NCBI GenBank assembly: GCA_018105865.1
Contig: CM030840.1
Coordinates: 7,694,006 to 7,758,005 of the forward strand
Direction: 5' to 3'
Length of the DNA stretch: 64,000 nucleotides
Source: Metaphire vulgaris
Taxonomy: Eukaryota > Annelida > Clitellata > Crassiclitellata > Megascolecidae
Below are positions 35,386 to 47,279 of the stretch, piece after piece. A program made the position numbers and the translations under genes. Position 1 is the stretch's first letter, and every line of letters begins with the position of its first letter. The notes under the pieces were generated by a model. That model worked only from the letters and a program-made list of their open reading frames with translations, was not told where the DNA came from and searched no databases.

Positions 35386-35877
35386 GTTTTTAATATCTAT
35401 TCTATTCAATTCTATTCTATGCGACGATATACATAGCGCGGTAACATAGCTGGGGCCAAAGTCAAGAGGGTGGTTGCCTCGTGTCACGGATCTCTCCCAG
35501 AGTTTCGTGGTCTTCGACGAAGGATGGACATTTAGTAGGAGCCGCGTGCTGGATCTCAGTTAAAGACGTTGATCATTCATTGTTGGCCAGTGCACCAGGG
35601 CTGATAGGTACTCTGAACAGGTTGGATCATGTAGGGCTCGGAAGGTCAACCAGCATCATTTGTAGATGATGCACTCCGGAATCCGGAGCCAATGGTGTCT
35701 GCCCTTGAGCAGTGGTGTCATGTGGTTGTGCCATCTGACGCTGAAGATTAGCCAAGCAGACGATTAAGGACTGACTGCAGGCGGGCTAGCTGGCAGTCAG
35801 GTATACCATAAGAATGCTATTGCAATAGTCCGCTCGCGAAAGGATGAGGGCGAGTACAAGATGTATCGCAGCCGCTG

Positions 35878-35945
<68 letters not shown>

Positions 35946-37540
35946 CGGATCTCTTTGATCTTCCAGAGCTGATAGAAGCACATTCGCGTTACGTTCAGGT
36001 GGCTGCCAAACAATAAGGTGTTATCCAGGAGTACACCGAGAAGACGCGCCTCAGTGGAGGGGTAATATCAACATCGCCGAACGTGAACGGAGTGCGGTTT
36101 ATCAGGTGGTGTCTCCTAGGCGTGCTAACCCAAAGCAACTCGGTTTTGCCCGAGTTTAATGCAAGACGATTGGCTGCTGTCCACGCCTTGATCTCTCGCA
36201 TACAGTCCTGAAGGCTAGTCCGCAAGCATTTGTAGTCCAAGGGTAGGCAGGAGGAGTAAATCTGCCCGTCGTCTGCATAAGCATGGAAGACAAGACCGAA
36301 TGAGTCCATGATTCGACCAACGTGTGCCACGTAGAGGACGAAGAGTAGCGGACCTAAGATGGATCCCTGAAGTGCTCTGTAGCGAACGGGACGCAAGGCG
36401 GACAGGGAGCCTTCCCAACTGACAGACTGCGATCTCTCTATAAGGTAATTGCGAAGCCTTGCTAAGGCATGACCATTGACTCCGTAGGAGAGCTCGAGGT
36501 GGCGAGCCAGGATGTCATGGTCGACCATGTCGAATACGGCAGTGAGGTCGAGCATGCAGAGGAGGGCCTATTCCCCATTGGCTATCGCGTCGATGATGTC
36601 GTTGTAGATCTTAATCAGGGCCGTTTCGGTGGGATGGCCCTTCCGGTAGGCCGACTGGTGTCTCGGCATGAGTCCTTTCCGGGCCAGGTATGTGACGAGT
36701 TAACTGCTCACGATCCTCTTGAATGGCTTCGACAGGAACGGGAGGGAGGTTGGCGACTGGTCGAAAATTGGTCATATCGGTTTGGTCCAGATCTGACCGC
36801 TTGAGGTGTAGACGGATAGTGGCATGTTTCCATGGCAGTGGGAACTCGCCCATCGCTAATGAGGCGGAGAATAGCGTAGTCAGGAACGGGGCTAGCGTTT
36901 CAATGGACTCTTTAAGGAGCCACATCGGGAGTGGGTCGGTTGAACACTTTTTGGTGCTGACCTAACACACTTCGTGACGTACGCTAGCTTCGGAGCCAAG
37001 AACATGGAGAGGGAGGATCTGGCGTGGACGTTGAACTCAACAGGACCTGCGTTCGCTGTTCAGTCGCGGATGCCTGAGACTTTACTGTCTAGAGTGTGTT
37101 CGAGAAGAATTGTCACTCTTGCCCAGCAGACTTCCCATGTGTTTCCATGTCTGCCTGGTGTCAGAGTAGGCGGAGTCCAATGCCACGGCACCGCCAGTAT
37201 TGGCGGTGACCATAGACCTAACCAGGCGTCTGCTCGCTTTCAGAGCCGTACACCAAGAGGACAGTGCATCAGGTTCAGCACTCGTTCCTTTCTTGTTGCG
37301 GTAAGCCCTTTCCAGCTGATGTGCTCGACGTCGGGCCTGCCTGCAATCGCCATCATGAAGTGGCCGATGTGGCCTTTGGTGCACAAGCAGCTCCGTTACT
37401 GGTGCGAGATCGTCTAGGATGCTGGTAATAACTGTCTGATAGCGAAATGCTAGGTCCGTTACAGTCTCACTAGGGTTGACTGGTGAACAGAGTGATGACC
37501 ACTTGTTGGCCATTACTATTTTATTGGCCAGCCCTTGTTC
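35386..37540 (-). mobile_element. L2/CR1-like LINE, long decayed copy
   Basis: Minus strand from 37540: KIVMANKWSSLCSPVNPSET, CRQARRRAHQLERAYRNKKG and RQTWKHMGSLLGKS (N-terminal linker). Then come LLKESIETLAPFLTTLFSAS, LDLTAVFDMVDHDILARHLE (36555 on), ALQGSILGPLLFVLYVAHVG, HAYADDGQIYSSCLPLDYKC (YADD intact) and a broken thumb. The 3' end near 35430 has GCGCTATGTATATCG and an AATAGA tail. A (TA)n block interrupts the thumb at 35881-35941. The palm lacks one residue-rich stretch near 36000. Confidence 0.85.
35881..35941. repeat. TA dinucleotide microsatellite
   Basis: Uninterrupted (TA)n of about 60 bp inside the L2 at 35386-37540. Confidence 0.97.
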
Positions 37541-38164
37541 TTTTTTTACCAGACGGCATCTCTCTGGCATGGAGTGGATCCGTTTGATCATATGCTTCCT
37601 GATGATGGTGTGATGCCAAGCAGCGATCAGTGACTCAATGAGTTGTCGCTTGTTCCGGGGCTGCTTTTTGGAGATCTTGACGGACACTTTCCACCACAGG
37701 TTCTCGATTGAGTTGAGGTCTAGTGATTGGGCAGGCCAGTCAATGGTCTGACACCTGTTTCTTTTCTTCCGTTCTGTGTCTGCTTTCAGTCGGTGGCATG
37801 GAGCATTGTCATCTTGTCAGAAATATCTGTCATGAAAAAGATTTCCAGCAGATGGCAGCATAGTTTTCTCCAAAATATCAATGTATTTTAGTATCACTGG
37901 CCATTCCTTGGACTATGTAGAGTCTTCCAACACCACTAGCTGCCATACATCCCCAGACCTTGACCTTAGTCCAGTGGTTCCCAAATTTTTTCGGTCGGCA
38001 TACCCCTTCAGACATTTTTCGAAAATCCGCGTACCTCTAATTTTCAAAGTAAATTTAAGGAAGCACACTTTCAATTTTTAAAAGCATAAACATGGTATCT
38101 GAATCATGAAATTTAATAATGTCTTCAAACCTACATGTAATCGGACTGCATTAGCCATAATCAT

Positions 38165-40359
38165 TAAATAGAGACAATAATAAACCAGCTTTACATTGAA
38201 TCTTTGTAGACCAGTTGATCCGGGTATGACTGCCTCTGACCTTGCTGACAGTTTTGATCGTGAGATCTTGGCGATACTTGATCTGATCGTGCCGGAAACG
38301 GAGATGTCGGTAAGAGTTCGCCCTAGCAGACCATTCTACGATTCGGACTGTCGAAGCTCGCGGCGTGAGGCTCGTCGTTTGGAGAGGAAATTTCGGAAGT
38401 CCAGAGGAACTGTTGGCGAGTCTGCTGCGCATGGTGCCTGGAGGGCTGCACTCAAATCCAGCAGGCGGCTAGTGAGACAGAAGGGGCGGAGCTACTGGCA
38501 CGACAGGCTTGCTGGGGCTGAGGGTGATGCACGCCAGTCGTGGAAACTGCTGGACAATCTTCTTGGGAACAAATGTAATGGCCCCGGTCTTTCCTCCGGA
38601 TTCTCAGCGGATGACTATCATAGTTTCTTGGACAGTAGAGTCTCGGCGGTCAGGGAGAGAACAGCCGGAGCTGACCCTGCTGGTTATGCGGCGGGTCCAG
38701 GGTGCGAGCTGACCTCACTCTCTCCACTCTCACCTGAGGATGTCATCGCTATGGTGACTAAGGCGCCAAACAAGCAGTGTGCTGCTGACCCAATGCCGAT
38801 GTGGCTTTTGAAAGCAGTTATTGGGAAGCTAGCCCCGTACATTGCGGTTCTGTTGTCAGTCTCGCTGATGAGTAGTGAATTCCCTGCACGGTGGAAGAGC
38901 GCAGAGGTTAGGCCACATATCAAGCGGCAGGGTTTGGACCCGAGTGAGCCCGGCAACTTTCGCCCAGTTGCGAACCTCCCTTTTCTTGCGAAATTGTTGG
39001 AGCGGGCAGTGAACGACCAGCTTGTTGCCTATCTGATCAGGAATGGCCTTATGCCCACGGACCAGTCGGCATATCGCAAGGGACATTCCACAGAGACAGT
39101 GGTGCTCCGGATCTACAATGACATCGTGGAAGCGGTCTCGAACGGCCGCCTTGCGCTCTTGTGTCTGCTGGACTTTTCAGCGGCATTTGACACCGTAGAT
39201 CACGACATCCTTCTCAAACGTCTCTATACCACCTATGGGATCAAAGGCCCAGTTCTTGATTGGATCCGGAACTACCTGTCAGATCGTAGCCAGTCGGTCA
39301 CCTGGTTGGGTCATAAGTCTGATTCACGTAGGGTCGGTTGTGGGGTGCCTCAAGGATCAGTCCTGGGACCGCTCTTGTTCATACTTTACGTGGCCGACAT
39401 CTGTCGTGTCATTGAAGGGTGTGGGGTTACCCCTTTTGCCTATGCCGACGATGTGCAGGCGCTTACTTCATGTCTCCCATCTGAAATAGATGGGGCCATA
39501 TTTCGCATCTCCACCTGTATCTTCTTGGTTCGGCGGTGGGCCGATGAAAACCGGCTAGCGCTAAAACCCGACCAAAACGGAACTGCTTTGGTTTAGTAGC
39601 CAGCTGGGCCAACACCTGATTCGACGTGAGTCGGTCTGGGCTGACGGCGTGGAAATAGTCCCCAAAACCGAAAGGCGGCTTCTTGGGAGTACTGATTGAT
39701 GAGACTCTCTCGTTCTCGGGCATATCGCCAATGTCTCCAAGCTGGGATTCTTCCATCTGAGAAGACTAAAAACCATCCGCCGATATCTCCCTATACCTGA
39801 TACCATCGGTTTGGTCCGTGCACTGGTCCTGTCGCGCATTGACTATTGCAATAGTGTTTTATTGGGTCTGCCTACGACGAGACTGAACTCCCTCCAATCT
39901 GTGATTAACACAGCCGCGTGCGGCTAATATTCGGTCTGAAGTGGAATGCCCATGTTTCACAGCCACTGAAAGATCAACTCCATTGGCTGAAGATTCCGGA
40001 GCGCATTGTGTTGAAACGGTGCTGGCTCACGTTTCGGGCACTTTATGATCCGCACTGTCCTACCTATCTTCGTGACTTGATTCAACCTGCTCCGTCAGTA
40101 CAATACCATTCCCAGCTTCGGTCGAGGAATCGCAATCCGCTGCTTGTCCCCCCTCCGGCCAGGACTCCTGCCCTCGGGGACAGATCCTTTCGGAGAGGCA
40201 ACCCAATCCTGTGGAACACCCTGCCAAGGGTGGTCACCATGGAGACTTCGCCAGGAGCGTTTTTGAAGAACATGAAGACACACCTGTTTAAAGTTTCTTT
40301 TGGTTGTTAGATGCCTTTGACTTTAGCCTTAGCTATGCGTACGGCGTCGAATAAATCGT

Positions 40360-40390
<31 letters not shown>

Positions 40391-40392
40391 CT
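38165..40392 (+). mobile_element. L2/CR1-like LINE, best preserved pol, AAT tail
   Basis: The 466-codon frame 38196-39596 shows [120 protein letters not shown] and FAYADDVQALTSCLPSEIDG (intact YADD). It stops in the thumb at 39596. After frame changes, 39918-40310 gives LHWLKIPERIVLKRCWLTFR, LVPPPARTPALGDRSFRRGN and the end. AAT repeats follow at 40366-40390. No endonuclease domain precedes it, so it is 5' truncated. Confidence 0.9.
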
Positions 40393-40763
40393 ATTTTAAA
40401 CAGTCGATGACAGAAATAAGGAAAAACAGCAAACCCGATTTACCTGCACAGAATTATTATGTCCGTAAACCGCTTATAAGAAACAAAAAAATATTTTTAA
40501 TATGCACACAACACAAGATGGCGAAACGAGAAGTGTTCGTCCGCAAGTCAACGCTATCAGTAGGGTCCACCATAGACTTTAATACCAGTAATAATAAATC
40601 TATGTGATCCACACAGGGCGATTTTTGATTTTGCCGTGCTGACCAAGGAAGAGTCCAATACCACAAGGTGATAGGACAGGTTAGACTTTAAACTTATAGT
40701 GAGGGGTGACGGGTTAGAGGAGTCCAAAAGGTCTACCTCTGTCACTGCAGTTTGAGAAAATCA

Positions 40764-41308
40764 CAGAGATGGGCAAAAGTTAACTAAAAATTAGTTAACT
40801 TTTAGTTAAACTAATTTTTTTTAGTTGCATCAAAAGTTAAACTGGTTGGGTAAAAGTTTAGTTAAGGCATAAGTTAAACTGAACTTTTTTTAGTTAACTG
40901 GCCAATAGTTAAACTTGAGTTATTCAGATTCTATGCCACTTTCAGCACAGGCTAAGTCACGCGTAGGCTCTACTTTTTCATGTCAACCGCATAATTACCA
41001 GTTTCAATTATGAATTATTAAATATTATTACCGTTATTGTTATTATTATAATTATTGTTAAAATTGTGCTATATGAAATTATAGTTGTAAATCGTGTTCG
41101 TTGCAACTTTTAGCCTAGTTTTACTAGTTCAGTAGCTCATGTCAAAGTGAAAAAGTTAAAGTAATAAGTTAAACTACTTTTAATTAGTTATCAGTTAAAG
41201 TTAAACTACTACAGTGAAAAGTTAGTTACTTAAAAAGTTAAAATGCTTGATTGCAAAAAAAGTTTAGTTAAAGTTTAACTTTAAAAAATTAGTTAGTGCC
41301 CATCACTG
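40764..41308. mobile_element. hAT-like MITE (CAGAGATGGGC ends) with empty site elsewhere
   Basis: Ends CAGAGATGGGCAAAAGTTAA and TTAGTGCCCATCACTG are flanked by perfect GAAAATCA. The interior is many degenerate AGTTAACT/AGTTTAACT units. The related hAT copy 2 has the uninterrupted sequence GAGAAAATCAAATTC near 51369, the empty site. Confidence 0.92.
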
Positions 41309-42429
41309 GAAAATCAAATCCAATTACAATTTTTTAGAACTTTTGCAAATATTGTGAAATTTGTTATTATCAAACATCAGTGCATAGGAAGTCCATTTTG
41401 TACCCCTGGGGGTACGCGTACCACCGTTTGGGAACCGCTGCCTTAGTCGGATGTTTAACGGAGATATTTGTGCATTCAGGTTTGTATTTTTCATGAGCAA
41501 ATCTCCTCACATGCATTTGGCCATGGTTACCAAGAATGTAGAATGTGCTCTCGTCACTAAAAAGACTTTCTCCCAGTTCTGCTTCGTCCACTTTCCGTAT
41601 TTTGATCTCATGTCAAGCGTTTCTTCCTTTGGTCAGCTGTCATTAATGGCTTCTTCACAGCCTTACAGCCTCTCAGCCCATAGGCCAAACAGCACCTCTT
41701 CACAGTGGCGATGGACACATTGACAGGGCATTTCTCCTTCCGTTCCCACAGAAGCTCGGGAGCAGTCAGTCTGCCGGTTGGCAAGAGATGTCCTTATCAG
41801 GGATCTGTCTTCTCTCTGGGTCGACTTCCGAGGCGGTTTCGGTCCATCGTACTCCCAGTCTCCTGATGCTTCTGCAGAATGCGAACAGCTGCACTTTGAC
41901 TACAACCAACCTTTGCTGCAATCTGCCGACTGGAATACCCTTCCTGGTGCAAAACAATGACCCGGATCCAGTCCTTCATTGAAAGAAAGCACAATTTCTT
42001 CTTCATGCCAAGATGCTAATCATCGCCTGTGATTCAAGTGACATTATCAGCACAGAATTTATACTCGGCGCTTTAAAAAAGTGATTGTTTATGAAACATT
42101 GACTAACCAAATTGTCGCACAGCGATTGGCTGTGGGATTTGATGCTTCTGTTGGTTGAGAAGGGCATATGTTCAATTGTTCATTGGATGATCAATTCCAG
42201 TTTTATGCAGAATCTGACTCTAGTGCTTCCGTGCATAATAATCAATGATTGGAAAGTTTATAAATGAGACAAACTGATTGCGGAAATGGGTGCAAAATTG
42301 AATTTCCAACAAACTGGTATATAATAAAATTAATAATATGGAATTATGACGTAGGATTGAAAGGACAAGTCAAGAATAGGCCATAAATAGCTTTATCAGG
42401 TGGGTGATGAGAGGCTTATGGGTGGCACA

Positions 42430-42462
42430 ATATGTATGTATGTGTGTGTATATATGTGTGTG

Positions 42463-42539
<77 letters not shown>

Positions 42540-42545
42540 ACACAC
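42430..42545. repeat. TG/CA microsatellite
   Basis: (TG)n from about 42465 to 42536, preceded by ATATGTGTGTGTA units and followed by ACACACACATATATA. Cys-Val and His-Thr frames are artefacts. Confidence 0.95.
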
Positions 42546-42735
42546 ACATATATAGACTTTGGAACTCCCTCCCCGAAGAAATAACTAGCGAAATCACTCC
42601 TGACAAATTTGCAATGAAACTCAAGACGCATCTTTTCAGCATTTCATATCAGAGGCTTCTGTAAAGCGCTCTTGACTATGGCCTTCGCCAGGCACAGAGC
42701 ACTATACAAATTGACATTTATAATAATAATAATAC
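42546..42735 (+). mobile_element. L2-like LINE 3' end
   Basis: The product LWNSLPEEITSEITPDKFAM, then LFSISYQRLL-stop, is followed by GGCACAGAGCACTATACAAA and an AATAAT tail. Almost identical to the minus-strand copy at 16605-16800. Confidence 0.88.
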
Positions 42736-42799
42736 ATAATACATATATATATATATACCAACATCGGGCCCTCTCCACAAACAGTCCACCTGGGATTGC

Positions 42800-43560
42800 C
42801 CACTGATCCTCAGAGTTTAATCACCTGCTCCAATCCGACCAACGGCAGTACCACCAGACACGTCTTAGGGCTGTCTCAGCAGAGCACACCAGGGACTGGC
42901 TTTATGCACTATCCATCGCTTCCTGCGGACTGCGCATGGGCGACGAGGCAGTCAGAATTGTTGTCAGCCTCTGCCTCGGTGCCAACATCTGTGAATGGCA
43001 CATCTGCCAGTGTGGGGAACAGGTGTTGGAAGTTGGCTCTCATGGTCTTTCTTGCTCACTTGGCCCAGGTCGTGTTCCACATCACACACTGTTAAATGAT
43101 TGGTCTACCAGGCACTACTTCGAGCGGGCATTCCATCTGTCAAAGAACCATCCAATCTCACGATCTGACGGCAGAAGACCAGACAGCCTCACCCTGATCC
43201 CGTGGCACACCGGCCATAGTCTGATCTGGGACGTAACCGTGGCAGACACAATCGCTGCCACCCATTTGCCCATCATGTCTTTGTCAGCAGGCGCGGGTGC
43301 TGAGGTTGCAGCAGTTTGCAAACATACCAAATACGCAGATCTGACAACAAGCTACATTTTTATGCTCTTGGCTTTTGAATCCTTTGGGCCCATTAGTCTA
43401 GACGAGCATCTTTTCATCAGACAATTAGGTTGTCTCTTTTCTGAGTCTTCCAGAGGCAAAAGAGATGGAAGATTTTTATTTCAGCGTTTGTCCATGGCCA
43501 TATAACGCCTCAACACAATATCGTTTCGATATTGTGTTGAATATGATGTCGTTTCGAGGA
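42800..43560 (+). mobile_element. non-LTR retrotransposon C-terminus with CxC...HxxxC and RPD..WDVTV motifs
   Basis: One frame (from about 42825, the open part 42936-43505) reads DWLYALSIASCGLRMGDEAV, then NICEWHICQCGEQVLEVGSH, GLSC, SRSDGRRPDSLTLIPWHTGH, SLIWDVTVADTIAATHL and FLFQRLSMAI-stop. I recall this module from many animal predicted proteins of retrotransposon origin, downstream of an RT. The Cys/His cluster followed by RPD and a WD(V/A)T strand resembles a restriction-like endonuclease tail, which is inference. The terminal TAA sits where related sequences read on, so it may be a decayed glutamine codon. Confidence 0.65.
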
Positions 43561-43679
43561 ACTTTTTCCGTGGCCAAACTTCGAAGAATCTGATTGACGA
43601 GAGTTAACACACATTAATTTTTGTCACCGGACAATTTTTTCTCGTAAGACCTTCGGGGATGAAGTATCAAGGGCATAAA

Positions 43680-43776
43680 TATTTATTATATATCTTATAT
43701 ATATCATATATATATATATATTTATGTGTGTATGTATAGTTTGTATATGTATGTATGTATATATATATATGAGGGG

Positions 43777-43835
<59 letters not shown>

Positions 43836-43860
43836 AGAGAGAGAGAGAGATGAAGAGTGG
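43680..43860. repeat. TATATG/TA run followed by GA microsatellite
   Basis: TA-rich repeats at 43680-43770, then (GA)n from about 43778 to 43850 with GATGAAGA interruptions. Confidence 0.93.
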
Positions 43861-44239
43861 AAAGAGTTGAAGACTGAAGAGTGAACCATCTGATAATGTC
43901 TACACATAAGTTGCTTAACTATCAATTACGGAATCTATTCAGAAATCTAATAAATGACAATCCTCATTCACTTAAATGTGGCTGCTGGTAGAGTGAGTGA
44001 GAGAGACAGACAGCCAGAGAGAGATTGCCTTGATTTGGAAGAATTTCCCTCTACCATTGAGTGTCCTAATGCTTTAACTGGCCTACATCAGTTTTTAAAT
44101 ATCAAATTCCAATTCTCTATTCAATAGTCTGAGTAATCAGAATCATTTGTCCAATTCTGCTTCAAATTTTGGTAGGTCCTGAATAGTCTATTGCTACCCC
44201 TTATCAGGCAGTTTCATGTGAAGCCATCTGCTAATTACC
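43861..44239. other. intron sequence, nothing recognised
   Basis: No conserved frame or repeat border found, apart from a short GAGAGA-rich piece near 44000. Confidence 0.5.
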
Positions 44240-45175
44240 GGGTATGGTATTTCCGTACCCTATTGATGTCTTTTTTTAGCTTTCTTGAGTTTCATGGACA
44301 TGTTGGCAATCACTAGTGTGTAATCACTGTCACAGTCTGCTCCTGGGTTTGCTTTTGACTGTTTCACTGCATTTCTGAAGCTTTTTTATTGCTATATAGT
44401 CAATTTGATTCTTTACTGTATTTCATGGGTTCTTCCATGCCCACATTCTTCTTATATGATTGTTGAACCAGGTGTTTGTGATTATTAATTTGTCTGCTTC
44501 ACGCCAAACAGCCCATCTTTCTCCCCTTTTGTTCTTTCTTCCAGTCCATATGGCCCAACTGCCATTCCCCTCTCTTTTCCTACTGTTGCATTTAAATCTC
44601 CCGTGACTATTAGCACTTCCTGTGATTTGCATATGCTCTTTGCCTTATCTATTTCATAATAAAATTTATCTACATCTTCCTTATGTTCTGTGGTTGGAGC
44701 ACACACCTGCATTATATTTACATAACGTGGTTTTGCTTGTATTTTGATGGCTATTACCGTATTTGCACGATTATTACTCGTGGGTAAATCAAGAAATTAC
44801 AAACCACAGTTCCCCTTGCAGGGTATATTCATATGCGAGTTATTCTGGAAACTTGAAACCTCGTCAATGCTCTCGGCGTCCTGTCAGCTCTCTCGGCGCC
44901 CCATCAATGCTCTCGGCGCCCCGTACATCATAGCGTCAACACATCCAAATTCCTGAAGACTAGCATATGCGGGTTATATTCGTGTGCGGCTTATGCTGGG
45001 ACGTTGGAACATAATTCGTAATTTTCCGCAGGTTAAACACATATGCGGGTTATATACGTGTGCGGGTAATAAACATGAAAATACGGTACTTTATCTGACG
45101 TTGCAGATAGCTCAAAAAAGTCAAATAAGTGAACAGTCTGCCTGGAGAGTGATGACAGAAAGATGGCTATTACTC
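44240..45175 (-). mobile_element. RTE-like LINE, endonuclease domain relic split by a TA element
   Basis: Minus strand reads VIAIKIQAKPRYVN and MQVCAPTTEHKEDVDKFYYE (44750-44655), then VLIVTGDLNATVGKERG near 44600 and after a frame change VNKFGLFG-like and WFNNHIRRMWAWKNP near 44450. VxAPT and GDLNAxxG are hallmarks of the apurinic-type endonuclease of RTE elements. The element at 44755-45088 interrupts it; deleting that joins ATSDKVIAIKIQAK in frame. Confidence 0.82.
44755..45088. mobile_element. TA-target DNA transposon, 334-bp copy
   Basis: Left TA|CCGTATTTGCACGATTATTA and right GGGTAATAAACATGAAAATACGG|TA. Repeated CTCTCGGCGCCCC and ATATGCGGGTTATAT units inside. The TA duplication is exact within the RTE endonuclease frame. 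Confidence 0.85.
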
Positions 45176-45216
45176 TATATCAGTGTTTCCCAAACTGTGG
45201 GTCGCAGGGCTCAGTC

Positions 45217-45666
45217 CAGTGGCGTCATTTCACACTTTTCTTGGGGGGCGAGAAATTTAAAAAAATTTTCTTTTACAATTTTATAATTGGAGATTTTTTC
45301 GACTATTCCAAAAATGCTGACGACCTTTTTTTTTTTTTTTTTTGCTCGTCATCAGTTTTCTGTTACGTTGTACCATACCAAAAAAAATACTTGACGACCT
45401 TTTTTTTTTTTTTTTAGTCACCTCCCTGGTTTTTTCTTTTCTTATTGCACATTAATACATTATAAATTAATATTTTCATTTCCTTGGGGGGGCCACGGCC
45501 CTGTTTTTGTTTTTTATTGCACATTAATACATTGTAAATTAATATTTTCATTTCCTTGGGGGGGCCACGGCCCTGTTTTTGTTTTTTATTGCACATTAAT
45601 ACATTGTAAATTAATATTTTCATTTCCTTGGGGGGGCCACAGCCCCCCCCCCAAATGACGCCTCTG
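45217..45666. mobile_element. hAT-like MITE with internal 70-bp tandem repeat
   Basis: Ends CAGTGGCGTCATTTCACAC and CAAATGACGCCTCTG are flanked by perfect GCTCAGTC. Three copies of an approximately 71-bp unit ending CCTTGGGGGGGCCACGGCCC lie at 45430-45640, and a long poly-T GACGACC...GCTCGTC motif at 45319-45350. It sits inside a fragment starting CAGTGTTTCCCAAACTGTGG (45181), possibly another hAT end. Confidence 0.9.
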
Positions 45667-46237
45667 GCTCAGTCTAATTAATGGGACATGAGGTGGCTCG
45701 AAATTAGATTCAAAAGCGTCATTTCTAACCAATACCACAATGTCACAAGCCTTGAAAGTTGCAAGTAGGCTTAGGTTAAAAGAAATTTATATGCCTGAAA
45801 TTCTCCGTACACAGCTTGTATTAAAACGATAAGCGTTTTATCCAATTTTAGTTGACAATGTGGCAATACATGGCGCATGAAGAAGAGATTGATGTCTTAA
45901 TAGCGTCACTATGCATGTTGACTGATCAGCCTTTTAGCATTCAACTTATTGGGCATCAGATGTATCTGAAGAGAGTCTGCCTACAGTCTTGGACTTATTT
46001 ATTGATGACTTTGATTTCAGTTCTTTGTGTTCTAAAAATGTTATATTAGATGCCCCTGAATATAAGGTATACCCATGGTGCAGGAAATGTAAAATATCAC
46101 ATAAGACAAATCTTAAATATGTGAAAATATGGTAATATTCCAGTTCGACACATTAGTTGTTTGGTGGCTTGAGTTCTATAATGCTTTTGGCATGTATTGT
46201 GGTGATTGTTAACACTTAGTTTCTTTTTGTTGTTCAG
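45667..46237. other. intron sequence before the 46238 exon
   Basis: No repeat or additional exon recognised; short frames such as 45852-46049 have no family resemblance. Confidence 0.45.
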
Positions 46238-46337
46238 ACAATTAATTGCCAGATGTATTCCTTCAAGACATCGTTCAGCAAAGGAGGATGAAGAAGAGAT
46301 GGTTGATCCACTTCCAAAGCAGCTTAGAAAGTCTGTT
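46238..46337 (+). CDS. pcnx: pecanex-like protein, exon with DPLPKQLRKSV motif
   Basis: The acceptor is TTGTTCAG and the donor GTAAGC. The 100 bp complete a leucine codon and add 33 codons: QLIARCIPSRHRSAKEDEEE and then MVDPLPKQLRKSV. Known PCNX sequences have an acidic variable linker before DPLPEKLRNSV, so this is the hydrophilic loop between two membrane blocks. The exon sits alone between introns of 13.7 and 9.7 kb. A longer open frame over this region reads into the intron and should not be taken as coding. Confidence 0.92.
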
Positions 46338-47279
46338 GTAAGCATACAATTGTCTTTGTTACAAAAATATTTTTTGTATTCTAACTTCTTAGCAAAGATG
46401 GCTGAAGAACAGAGCAGAACGTGCATTTTTATAGATTATATTGAATTCTTCTTGTGGAAGTATAGATTTAGTATGGTTTGCTTAAAAAGTAAAGATCCAT
46501 GTAAGTTCTACAATTCAGCCTTCTTTCTAGCGGTGGTATAGAAAGATTTAAATTTCGGTTATTCACAGATGAGAGTATCGTTAGTTCAAAATTTATACAA
46601 AAATTTAAATAATTGAGTATCGTTGCAGCTTTTGGATATATTGTAGTTTGAATGTATTCTTTCCAGTTAAGCTTTGTTTTAGCTGTCCCTTGTCCCCCTT
46701 AGCCAAATTTTCATAAACATTTGGACACATTTAAGACAAAGTAAAAATTGGAAATTTATTTCTTATAAGGTGCTTGCTTGATGATTCATTCAAACAGGCC
46801 TCATGCTTGTCCTGATTTTCCTGACTTATTATTTATCCTAATTGGCCTGAATTTTAGGTGTTCTGAATTTGTAGGTTTATATATTAATGAGTATAATGAG
46901 TCTTCGCTAGTTTGCTGATAAGTGTGAAAACTGAGTGCATCTTGCATACAACTGCCAACTTATAGACAGAAAAACTGCATCAATGCTGTATGAAGCTGGG
47001 TGTTCAAAAACAGACTGATCCTAAATCGTGGCAAGACCATATTTAGCTGGTTTCGCAGACCCCAGGAGGCTGCACTTGATTGACTGATTGATTGAGCATT
47101 CCAGTTTACTAGAGAGGCTATTGTATTGAGCCAGTTGACAGTATATGTCTCCTCAGAGTCATACTGAGCTCCTTGCTCTCCTTGGCAGGCCATATTGTAG
47201 GCCTAACAAAGAGATGTATGTTCAAGCTTCACAAGTTCTGGGAGGTACAGAAAACACTCCACTGCTGCCACTCTACAGT
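46338..47279. other. intron sequence, nothing recognised
   Basis: AT-rich, with no conserved frame. The part after 47040 may be degraded LINE but cannot be assigned. Confidence 0.45.

Larger units (their letters stand above)
37972..41440. mobile_element. hAT transposon copy 1, holding an L2 and a MITE
   Basis: Ends CAGTGGTTCCCAAATTTTTT and CGTTTGGGAACCGCTG are flanked on both sides by CCTTAGTC. The left 210 bp and the right 560 bp align well with copy 2 at 50021-51542. Removing the element and one 8-mer restores the Tc1 frame TNISVKHPTKVKVWGCM. No transposase of its own was seen; an L2 (38165-40392) and a MITE (40764-41308) lie inside. Confidence 0.92.
37541..42006 (-). mobile_element. Tc1-like transposon, transposase split by a hAT
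   Basis: The N-terminal part, 42006-41797, encodes MKKKLCFLSMKDWIRVIVLH, EGYSSRQIAAKVGCSQSAAV (paired-like HTH) and GSTMDRNRLGSRPREKT, the usual Tc1 start. The first catalytic region follows: LFSDESTFYILGNHGQMHVR at 41571-41510. The frame stops at the hAT border 41441 and resumes at 37971: VKVWGCMAASGVGRLYIVQG, WQDDNAPCHRLKADTEWKKR, then WPAQSLDLNSIENLWW and SMPERCRLVKK. The order SDES...QDDNAPxH...SxDLNxIENLW is the DDE layout of Tc1. A frame change occurs near 41750. The 3' end is cut by an L2 at about 37540. Confidence 0.9.

Noticed and set aside
42060..42245. TAGTGCTTCCGTGCATAATA near 42214 as the Tc1 terminal repeat
   Set aside because: It has the same orientation as the end at 34997 rather than the inverse, so it does not form an inverted pair with it.
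44755..45088. Possible regulatory island with repeated CTCTCGGCGCCCC
   Set aside because: It is bounded by TA|CCGTAT inverted ends and a TA duplication in an RTE frame, so it is a transposon.
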